Below, piece after piece: positions 54,127 to 61,050 of a stretch of DNA of 64,000 bases (the first letter of the stretch is position 1; every line of letters starts with the position of its first letter). A program made the translations under genes and the position numbers. This stretch comes from Pontibacter beigongshangensis. Its GTDB lineage: Bacteria; Bacteroidota; Bacteroidia; Cytophagales; Hymenobacteraceae. The stretch is taken from positions 248,001 to 312,000 of the forward strand of contig NZ_VFSD01000001.1 of the NCBI RefSeq assembly GCF_014332515.1, read 5' to 3'. The notes below the pieces were generated by a model. It was given only the letters and a program-made list of their open reading frames with translations, was not told where the DNA came from and ran no database searches.

Positions 54127-54163
54127 GGGCTTTGCCAAATTAAAAATTAGAAATTCAAAATTA
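54127..54163 (+). repeat. second repeat type, copy in the argF'-argD gap
   Basis: The plus strand reads GGGCTTTGCCAAATTAAAAA, then TTAGAAATTCAAAATTA. It matches the inverse of 34169-34204 with two differences in 36 bases. Confidence 0.65.
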
Positions 54164-54248
54164 TGTAAACAGGCTTAAATAACAGCCATTAAGCCATTTC
54201 TTATTTGATCGCAATCTGCGATCGTTGACAATATCCGGGAGGCTTTAC

Positions 54249-55376
54249 TTAGGAGACTAACGTTTTAAACGCCGCTATAAACTGGTCTGCCTCGGCTTTG
54301 GTCACTGATAAAGCGGGAAGCAAGCGTAAGGTGTTTTTGTTATTGGCAGAGCCGGTAAAGATCTTAAACTCGTTCAGGAGTTTGCTGCGTATCGGGCCGC
54401 AGGGCTCCGGTAGCTCTACTCCTATCATCAGTCCCTGGCCGCGCACTTCCTTCACCCCTTCCAGCTTGTTCAGCTCCTCCATCAGGTAGTTTCCTACTGT
54501 AGTGGCATTGTTCAGCAAGTCTTCCTCCTCCATTACTTCCAGCACCGCCAGACCGGCGGCACAAGCCAGGTAGTTACCTCCGAAAGTAGTGCCCAGCATG
54601 CCATGCTTTGCGTTTATTTCCGGGCTGATCAGCACGCCCCCAATCGGGTAGCCGTTGCCCATGCCTTTGGCCGTTGTAATAATATCCGGCTTCACATTCG
54701 TGTATTGATGTGCGAAGAATTTACCGGAACGGCCGTAGCCAGACTGCACTTCATCTAAGATCAAAAGTGCGCCATACTCTTTGCAGAGTTTTTCCACTCC
54801 TTCCAGAAAATCGCTGTCAGGAATGTATACACCGCCAATGCCTTGAATGCCTTCTATGATCACAGCTGCGAAGTCTTCCTGTTGAAAAGCTTCTTTAACT
54901 ACCCCTAAATCGTTGAAAGGCAGAAACAGGAAATTATTAGTTTCATTGATTGGCGCTATGATGCTGGGATTATCTGTTGCAGCCACCGCGGCCGATGTAC
55001 GGCCGTGAAAAGAATTGCTGAACGAGATTACCCGTTTGCGGCCAGTCTGGAAGGAGGCCAGTTTCAGGGCGTTTTCATTCGCCTCTGCGCCGGAGTTACA
55101 TAGGAAGAGGCTGTAGCTTTCGTAGCCACTCAGCCTGCCCAGTTTCTCTGCCAGTTCTTCCTGCAGGGGCATTTTAACGGCATTGGAATAGAAACCAATC
55201 TGGTGCAGCTGCTCCTGTATACGGTTGATGTAATGCGGATGACTGTGGCCAATGGAAATTACGGCATGGCCGCCATATAAATCAAGGTATTCAACGCCGT
55301 TCTTATCCCAGACTTTCAGTCCGGAAGCTTTCACAGGCTCAATATCGAAGAGAGGATATACGTCAAAAAGATTCAT
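54249..55376 (-). CDS. argD: acylornithine aminotransferase
   Basis: The 375-residue class III PLP enzyme carries LFLCNSGAEANENALKLA, SFSNSFHGRTSAAVAAT, LILDEVQSGYGRSGKFFAHQ (Asp208) and the Schiff-base Lys237 in DIITTAKGMGNGYPIGG. It transaminates acylglutamate semialdehyde to acylornithine. The sequence is full length. It is separated from argC by a 256-bp gap with repeats and from argF' by 135 bp. Confidence 0.95.
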   Translation of the reverse strand: MNLFDVYPLFDIEPVKASGLKVWDKNGVEYLDLYGGHAVISIGHSHPHYINRIQEQLHQIGFYSNAVKMPLQEELAEKLGRLSGYESYSLFLCNSGAEANENALKLASFQTGRKRVISFSNSFHGRTSAAVAATDNPSIIAPINETNNFLFLPFNDLGVVKEAFQQEDFAAVIIEGIQGIGGVYIPDSDFLEGVEKLCKEYGALLILDEVQSGYGRSGKFFAHQYTNVKPDIITTAKGMGNGYPIGGVLISPEINAKHGMLGTTFGGNYLACAAGLAVLEVMEEEDLLNNATTVGNYLMEELNKLEGVKEVRGQGLMIGVELPEPCGPIRSKLLNEFKIFTGSANNKNTLRLLPALSVTKAEADQFIAAFKTLVS

Positions 55377-55382
55377 CTTTTT

Positions 55383-55630
55383 TAGTTGTTGATTGTTCTT
55401 TGTTGATTGTTCTAGGTTTCATGATGAAAGAGTTGATTATCTGCCGTGGCTAGCGCTTATGGCTATTGGTCTGTTTTTATAAGAATTATTCAAATGAAAA
55501 CGGCCTTCTGAAACGCTTTGCACCTGCTGTTGCTGCTGCTCCGAATCATAGCTGAGTCAGCCTTCTGATCAGATCATTTGATTTAACTGTTAAACAATCA
55601 AACCTTTCAACTTTAAACAATCAACAATTA
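55383..55630. repeat. tandem and inverted AACAATCAACAA motifs in the argD-argC gap
   Basis: TTGTTGATTGTTCT is present twice in perfect tandem (55386-55399 and 55400-55413). Its inverse AACAATCAACAA lies at 55616-55627, next to the argC stop, and a variant is at 55592. The arms bracket dispersed repeat copy 17. Confidence 0.65.
55484..55541 (+). repeat. dispersed intergenic repeat, copy 17
   Basis: It reads AATTATTCAAATGAAAACG, then GCCTTCTGAAACGC, then CCTGCTGTTGCTGCTGCTCC. The central palindrome is decayed while the start and CTG tract are kept. Confidence 0.7.
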
Positions 55631-55632
55631 AA

Positions 55633-56637
55633 TTAAAATGCGGCTGGCTTCAGCTTCAAACCGGCTGTTTCTTCCAGGCCGAACAACAGGTTCATGTTCT
55701 GAACGGCCTGGCCTGCGGCTCCTTTCAGGAGGTTATCGGTCATGCTGGTGATTACGAGCATTTCCCCATGCTTTTGCAGGTGCACGACGCACTTGTTAGT
55801 GTTCACCACCTGCTTCAGGTCCGGGTTATGCTCCGTTACGAACGTGAACGGGTGCGACTCATAGTAGCGCCTGTAGAGTTGCTGCGCCTCCTCCAGGCTA
55901 AGGTCTGTTTGCAGGTACGAGGTTATGAAGATGCCCCTGGAGAAAGGCCCTCTGTACGGGATGAAATGAATGTTGGGCAGTTCCTGCTCCGGCTGCAGGT
56001 GCCGCAGGGTGCGTCTGATCTCGCGCAGGTGCTGGTGCTCCATTACCTTGTAAGTGCTCACATTTTCGGTGCGCCAGCTGAAGTGTGAGGTTGGGCTCAG
56101 GCTTTGGCCGGCACCGGTAGAGCCGGTTATGCCGCTCACATGCACATCGGCCGTAAGCTTGCCGGCATCAGCCAAGGGTAGCAAACCTAATTGTATGGCT
56201 GTGGCAAAACAGCCCGGATTGGCAATGTGCTGCGCCTCCTTAATCTGGCTGCGCTGCAACTCGGGCAAGCCGTAAGTGAAAGTTCTTCCTTCGGCCTCTA
56301 CGTTGGCAGTTTCGGTGCCTTCGTTCCAGCGGAAGTCCTGGCTCAGGTCCACAATCTTAGTTGTAGCAGGCACGGTGGCTGTAGCCAGAAACTTCTTTGC
56401 TTCGCCATGGCCGGTGCACAGGAACAGAACATCTACCGCCTCATCCGCATCAGCCGAGAAAACAAGGTCAGTTTCGCCCAACAGGTCGGGGTGCGTTTCG
56501 GAAACAGGTTTACCGGCCTGGCTGCGGCTCTGCACAAATGCCAAAGAGACTTGTGGGTGGAGTAAGAGCAGGCGAAGTAACTCTCCGCCTGCGTATCCTG
56601 CTCCACCCACAATGCCCGCCTTTATCTTATCTGTCAT
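55633..56637 (-). CDS. argC: N-acyl-gamma-glutamyl-phosphate reductase
   Basis: The 334-residue enzyme has the NADP motif KAGIVGGAGYAGGELLRLLL and the catalytic Cys143 in HIANPGCFATAIQLGLLPLA. Other blocks are VHVSGITGSTGAGQSLSPTS, HFIPYRGPFSRGIFITSYLQ and LLKGAAGQAVQNMNLLFGLE. It reduces acylglutamyl phosphate to the semialdehyde. It overlaps argG by 4 bases (stop/start overlap), so the two are translationally coupled. Confidence 0.95.
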   Translation of the reverse strand: MTDKIKAGIVGGAGYAGGELLRLLLLHPQVSLAFVQSRSQAGKPVSETHPDLLGETDLVFSADADEAVDVLFLCTGHGEAKKFLATATVPATTKIVDLSQDFRWNEGTETANVEAEGRTFTYGLPELQRSQIKEAQHIANPGCFATAIQLGLLPLADAGKLTADVHVSGITGSTGAGQSLSPTSHFSWRTENVSTYKVMEHQHLREIRRTLRHLQPEQELPNIHFIPYRGPFSRGIFITSYLQTDLSLEEAQQLYRRYYESHPFTFVTEHNPDLKQVVNTNKCVVHLQKHGEMLVITSMTDNLLKGAAGQAVQNMNLLFGLEETAGLKLKPAAF

Positions 56638-57833
56638 TTTAATGTCGATCCGTTGATTTTGTGGTACATCACGGATTGGTTACCGAATATCTTGGAGAAG
56701 CCTTTAACATCTTCGCCGCTCCAGGTATTGTTCATTTCCCCGTAGCTGCCAAACTTGCTCGACATCAGATCGTGCTCCGACTCGATGCCTTCTACCTGGA
56801 AGCGATAAGGTGCCAGCAATACCTGCACTTTGCCGGTTACGTTCTGCTGGGTGTCCTGCAGAAACGCTTCGATGTTGCGCATGGTGGGGTCCAGAATCTG
56901 GCCTTCGTGCAGCCAGTTGCCGTACCAGGCCGAGAGCTGGTCTTTCCAGTACAGCTGCCATTTGGTCAGCACGTGCTTCTCTAAGGTGTGGTGCGCCTTT
57001 ATAATAATAAGCGGAGCAGCAGCCTCAAAGCCAACGCGGCCTTTAATACCGATAATGGTGTCGCCCACGTGAATGTCGCGGCCAATGGCAAACGGACCGG
57101 CCATTTCCTGCAGCGCTTGAATGGCCTCTACCGGGCTGGCATACGTTTTGTCGTTCAGCCCAACCAGTTCACCTTTTACAAAGTGCAGGGTCACACGCTC
57201 CGGCTCCTGCTTTGTCAGTTGCGTCGGGTACGCTTCTTCCGGCAATGGCAGGTGCGACGTAAGGGTTTCCTTTCCTCCTACCGAGGTGCCCCAGATGCCT
57301 TTGTTGATGGAGTACTGCGCCTTTTTGTAATCGTATTCTACACCGTATTTCTTCAGGAACTCAATCTCCTCTTCTCTCGACAATCTGTTGTCGCGGATCG
57401 GGGTCAGGATCTCCACCTCCGGGATCATCATCTGGAAAATCATGTCGAAGCGCACCTGGTCGTTGCCGGCACCGGTACTGCCATGCGCCACATACGATGC
57501 TCCTACCTGCTGGGCATGGCGGGCTACCGCAATGGCCTGCGTTACGCGCTCGGCGCTAACCGACAGCGGATAGGTGCCGTTCTTAAGAACGTTGCCGAAA
57601 ATCAGGTATTTAATGCAGCTCTGATAGTAGTATGCGGTTTCGTCGAGGGTGGTGTGCTCTTTCACGCCCAGTGCGTAGGCTCTTTCTTCCACCTCTTTCA
57701 GTTCTTCTTCTGAAAAACCGCCTGTATTTACCAACACCGAATAAACCTCAAGACCTTTTTCTTCTTTCAGGTACTTTACGCAATACGATGTGTCTAGTCC
57801 GCCACTGAAGGCTAATACTACTTTATCTTTCAT
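56634..57833 (-). CDS. argG: argininosuccinate synthase
   Basis: The 399-residue ATP-dependent ligase starts MKDKVVLAFSGGLDTSYCVK, with the PP-loop SGGLDTS. Further blocks are YVAHGSTGAGNDQVRFDMIF, SREEEIEFLKKYGVEYDYKK, YSINKGIWGTSVGGKET and VGDTIIGIKGRVGFEAAAPL. It joins citrulline and aspartate. It is the second gene of the operon, 9 bases after the GNAT gene. Confidence 0.95.
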   Translation of the reverse strand: MKDKVVLAFSGGLDTSYCVKYLKEEKGLEVYSVLVNTGGFSEEELKEVEERAYALGVKEHTTLDETAYYYQSCIKYLIFGNVLKNGTYPLSVSAERVTQAIAVARHAQQVGASYVAHGSTGAGNDQVRFDMIFQMMIPEVEILTPIRDNRLSREEEIEFLKKYGVEYDYKKAQYSINKGIWGTSVGGKETLTSHLPLPEEAYPTQLTKQEPERVTLHFVKGELVGLNDKTYASPVEAIQALQEMAGPFAIGRDIHVGDTIIGIKGRVGFEAAAPLIIIKAHHTLEKHVLTKWQLYWKDQLSAWYGNWLHEGQILDPTMRNIEAFLQDTQQNVTGKVQVLLAPYRFQVEGIESEHDLMSSKFGSYGEMNNTWSGEDVKGFSKIFGNQSVMYHKINGSTLK

Positions 57834-57842
57834 TTTAAGGGT

Positions 57843-58487
57843 TTATTGAATTACCAGTTCAAGGTCTGAGCTTCTAACATGCTCTACATTCTGACTAACC
57901 GCTATAGGCGCCTTTTGCTCAATAGCGGCTTTCGTCTTTTTTTCGCGCTCGGGATCAAACAGCATGGCGGTGCACAGGCAGTTGCTGCGCCCTTTCATCA
58001 TCAGGATCTCGTAGTTCACGCAGCTTTTGCAGCCGTTCCAGAAGGCCTCATCATCAGTCAGCTCCGAGTAGGTTACTGGTGTGTAGCCCAGTTCGGAGTT
58101 GATCCGCATCACGGCAAGGGCTGTGGTGAGGCCGAAGATTTTGGCTTTCGGGTACTTGGTGCGCGAAAGCTCAAATATCTTCTTTTTAATCTGTTTCGCC
58201 AAACCGCTTTTGCGCAGGTCCGGTGACACAATCAGGCCGGAGTTGGCCACATACTCCCCATGCCCCCATGTTTCGATGTAGCAGAAGCCGGCCCAGGTGC
58301 CATCTTCCTGCAGCGCGATCACGGCCTTCCCCTCCAGCATTTTCTGAGAAAGGTAATCAGGAGAGCGCTTGGCAATACCGGTGCCTCTTGCTTTGGCAGA
58401 AGATTCCATTTCGTCGCAGATCTGCTGTGCGTACGAGATATGTTGCTCACCGGCAACAATAATACTAAAACCCGCTTGGTTGCTCAT
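57843..58487 (-). CDS. GNAT-family acyltransferase heading the arg operon, candidate N-acylglutamate synthase
   Basis: The ATG at 58487 (MSNQAGFSIIVAGEQHISYA) is preferred over in-frame starts up to 58520. The 214 residues contain the GNAT acyl-CoA motif GLIVSPDLRKSGLAKQIKKK and the strand-helix FGLTTALAVMRINSELGYTP. Its place at the head of an otherwise complete pathway that lacks argA and argJ makes it the likely enzyme that acylates glutamate. It has a four-Cys cluster GCKSCVNYEIL and SNCLC (Cys153, 156, 170, 172), unusual for a GNAT, which could bind zinc or an iron-sulfur cluster. Feedback control by arginine is possible but not visible. Confidence 0.75.
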   Translation of the reverse strand: MSNQAGFSIIVAGEQHISYAQQICDEMESSAKARGTGIAKRSPDYLSQKMLEGKAVIALQEDGTWAGFCYIETWGHGEYVANSGLIVSPDLRKSGLAKQIKKKIFELSRTKYPKAKIFGLTTALAVMRINSELGYTPVTYSELTDDEAFWNGCKSCVNYEILMMKGRSNCLCTAMLFDPEREKKTKAAIEQKAPIAVSQNVEHVRSSDLELVIQ

Positions 58488-58561
58488 AACCATAAAATAT
58501 AAAATTACTGTGCCCGGCACAGCAGATGAACCAAAAAAGTAAATACGAATAATACGAATCG

Positions 58562-58589
58562 AATAATTGTACTATTAAGTACAATTATT
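58562..58589. promoter_or_regulatory. perfect 12-bp palindrome upstream of the arg operon
   Basis: AATAATTGTACT, spacer ATTA, AGTACAATTATT. It is centred about 88 bases upstream of the GNAT start. An arginine repressor or other dimeric regulator could bind here, but it may equally lie at the promoter of the folded element on the plus strand. Confidence 0.6.
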
Positions 58590-58619
58590 AAAGCGTGGCA
58601 ATAGAAGTAGTTGGAGGAG

Positions 58620-58780
58620 TGATTGCCGCGTAGGCAACCGGAAAGCACGTCGGCCTAGGGCCTGTAGCAGAAAAGCGTTAACGGTGCCCTAAAAACTATC
58701 CTACCTGGCAGGATAGAAAAAGACGCATTCCTCTGGAAGGAATGGTTTATCATGTCAGATGATAAAACCGGCTTTTTTTT
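58620..58780 (+). ncRNA. candidate small RNA or structured leader upstream of the arg operon
   Basis: Successive hairpins are TTGCC/GGCAA (58623-58637), GGCC/GGCC (58652-58662), CTATCCT/AGGATAG (58696-58716), CATTCCT/AGGAATG (58726-58744) and TTTATCAT/ATGATAAA (58746-58766). The last is followed on the plus strand by CCGGCTTTTTTTT, a terminator form. No protein-coding frame is present. The T-run favours a plus-strand RNA divergent from the arg operon. A minus-strand leader cannot be excluded. No Rfam class is recognised. Confidence 0.45.
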
Positions 58781-59047
58781 CATTTTTTGATCTAAAGTAA
58801 ATGGTATTGTTTTTTAGTATACCAGTTAGAAGGACAAATGTTTCTTAAAATTTCTGTAAAAACAAATGCTATACCGAAATTCTATCTAAATTTTTAAAAT
58901 ATACCAAATACTGATAGATTCTACCTGTTTTTTAAAATCTATACAGCAGGTAACAGGCGCATAACACGGGCCGGCAGATTTTAGTGCAGTTATTCAGGAA
59001 TTATTTTTCAGGCAAAATACTAACTTGCCAATCTTTTAAAATACCTT

Positions 59048-59332
59048 ATGAAAATCTTTACTTTTCCTGTCCTGTTCGGTCTGTTATTTTCCTCTATCGG
59101 AACAGCTTCTTTGTTCTTTTATAAAGATGTGCTTTTGTCTGCCATCTGGCTCAGTTTCGGAAACGGCTTGATGCTGTCGGATTTTAAATTAAAGAAGCAG
59201 GATGCGGCGGGGAATACCTACCTGCAGCCTGTGCCAAAACCCCGCTTCTATGCCGGTCTTTTCCTGATCGTGCTGGCAGTGCTCCTGCTTCTACTGCAGG
59301 TATTGCTGGATATACAGCAGACAGAACAGTAA
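59048..59332 (+). CDS. small membrane protein, unknown function
   Basis: The 94-residue product has two or three hydrophobic segments (FPVLFGLLFSSIGTASLFFY, LLSAIWLSFGNGLMLSDF, FYAGLFLIVLAVLLLLLQVL) and a short polar loop. It has no known motif. The preceding 260 bases (58781-59047) are AT-rich and hold only its promoter as far as I can see. Confidence 0.6.
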   Translation: MKIFTFPVLFGLLFSSIGTASLFFYKDVLLSAIWLSFGNGLMLSDFKLKKQDAAGNTYLQPVPKPRFYAGLFLIVLAVLLLLLQVLLDIQQTEQ

Positions 59333-59448
59333 GCCTACAAATTCCGGGAAATTGTGCTCAGAAGCTCTAACCTCATATTTTAGAGGTGCCTGCTATCTCC
59401 ATCTTTCAGAATGCCGGCAGAAGAGCACGGCTGGCTTTAACCCGCAGT

Positions 59449-60699
59449 TTAGATCCTGCTCTGTAAGGTTAAGGTGACCTGGTGAATTTCTTTTTGCCGG
59501 TAGAGCCGGATTTTCAGCTTTTTGCCAGGTCCTTTCTCAAGGTACCCCAGCACATCCTGCAACGACATTTCAATACAGTTCTGGCCATTGATGCTGAGTA
59601 TCTGGTCGCCAAGTTTCAGGCCTACCTCATGCGCCGGTGAGCCTTCTACCACATGCGATACTTCGTATAGTTTCAGGCCGATAATGGGTGTGCCTACCTC
59701 GAAGCCGGCCAGATTATAGTGGAAAGGCTCTTTATAGCGTTTGTTTGGGATCAGGGTCATCTGGCGGTGCGGATAGTCGAAGATCACCGTAAAGCGTTTC
59801 AGGATGTCGGAGCCCAGGTTCCCGTTCCTGTCTGATATATTCATGGCGGCCTGGATGGATTTTTCGTCGGGATAGGAAGCCGGCAGGTTCTGAAGTTCGT
59901 GCCTGCCAATGGAAAAACTGTTAATGCGCCCGATCTTCCCGTTTATGTCGCCACTCAGGCCACGGCCCAGGTAAGCCTCCATTACTTTCGGGGGGAGCGT
60001 AAGTTGGTTGTTGCTCGGCAGGTAAAGCGACAGCGAATGGCTGGCGCCGGTATCTACTACCAGTTTTACCCGCACCGTGTCTCCATTGTGCTGCCTTACC
60101 CTGGCATAGATATAGGCTTTATCCCGCTCCAGGTACAGAGGGTAATTTTCGCCCCGTTTATGTGGCTTCAGTACTGCGTCCGGTCTATACAAAGTTATGT
60201 TCTGAGCACTGTAGTTGATCTTCACTATAAAGTTCTTGAAGATGTCGTAACCTATAATACCGTGCACCGGCATTCCCATGCGTGAAGAAAGGTTAAATAT
60301 ATCTTCTTTCAGCACATACACATCCTGATTCTGGCCCTCAATGCCTTTCATTTTAAGAGAATTGCCTTTGGAATAATAGGCTTTCAGGGTGTCTCCGGTG
60401 CCGAGGCCCTTTATTTCAATTTCTGAAGCATGCTTGAGGTTCAGCGTGTCGGAATACTCCAGGTGGGTGATCAGGATGTTTTTTACGCCGGTATCCAGAA
60501 TGAAATTGAGCGGAGGAGAATTGTTGATCTGCACCGGAATGATCATCAGGTTATGGATGAAATGGAAGGGGACTGTGATGCTTTTCCGCTTAGTTACAAA
60601 GGTAACCGTGTCATGGGCAATGTTTTGTGCATGCGTTTCCAGCCCTATCATCAGAAAAAGATAAAGACAGAGTAAAGAAGAAAGTCCTCTTTTTGTCAT
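59449..60699 (-). CDS. secreted retropepsin-like aspartyl protease with PDZ domain
   Basis: The 416-residue protein has a signal peptide (LSSLLCLYLFLMIGLETHAQ). It has two retropepsin-like lobes, with FILDTGVKNILITHLEYSDT at about 65 and VKLVVDTGASHSLSLYLPS at about 215. Residues 330 to 412 are a PDZ domain (GLKLYEVSHVVEGSPAHEVG, GDQILSINGQNCIEMSLQDV). The first DTG is followed by Val instead of Ala/Ser, but both Asp are kept. It should act in the periplasm or outer membrane. The substrate is unknown. Confidence 0.88.
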   Translation of the reverse strand: MTKRGLSSLLCLYLFLMIGLETHAQNIAHDTVTFVTKRKSITVPFHFIHNLMIIPVQINNSPPLNFILDTGVKNILITHLEYSDTLNLKHASEIEIKGLGTGDTLKAYYSKGNSLKMKGIEGQNQDVYVLKEDIFNLSSRMGMPVHGIIGYDIFKNFIVKINYSAQNITLYRPDAVLKPHKRGENYPLYLERDKAYIYARVRQHNGDTVRVKLVVDTGASHSLSLYLPSNNQLTLPPKVMEAYLGRGLSGDINGKIGRINSFSIGRHELQNLPASYPDEKSIQAAMNISDRNGNLGSDILKRFTVIFDYPHRQMTLIPNKRYKEPFHYNLAGFEVGTPIIGLKLYEVSHVVEGSPAHEVGLKLGDQILSINGQNCIEMSLQDVLGYLEKGPGKKLKIRLYRQKEIHQVTLTLQSRI

Positions 60700-60998
60700 G
60701 GCACCTCACAGCAAAATGTTCAACATCTACCTACCTAATGCTACTGTCATAACACAACGTATTCCGTATACGTTCCTGCCTGAATTTCAGCAATTGTTTA
60801 AAAAAAAATAAGAATGTTTAAACTTTGACGAAGGCTAGGTACACGCTTCCATAGAAAAGGCTGACTGCATTTCCGACTTCCCGAAATCCGGATCATCTGC
60901 TTTTCGACCTTAAATTCTAAAGTGCTGCTTAGCTGGCCTTCCGAACAGGGGCAGGCGATTTAGGTTCCGGCCAGGCAGCAAGTGATAACCTGCCACCA

Positions 60999-61044
60999 AA
61001 TTATTTGAATGAAAATACCCCTCCAGAGGCTCGGCTGCTGCTGT
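60999..61044 (+). repeat. dispersed intergenic repeat, copy 18
   Basis: It reads AATTATTTGAATGAAAATA, then CCCCTCCAGAGGCTCGG, then CTGCTGCTGTT. It ends 6 bases from the ClC gene stop. The rest of the 351-bp gap shows nothing else. Confidence 0.75.
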
Positions 61045-61050
61045 TAATGA

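Noticed and set aside
58562..58589. Calling the palindrome a definite ArgR box
   Set aside because: It is a perfect dyad, but no ArgR gene is in the window, the spacing differs from the classical ARG box pair, and it could serve the divergent element instead.
8061..61044. The regularly recurring repeats as a CRISPR array or integron attC sites
   Set aside because: Copies are scattered over 53 kb, lie in both orientations, have no regular spacing, no cas or integrase gene is present, and the core lacks the attC RYYYAAC/GTTRRRY pattern.
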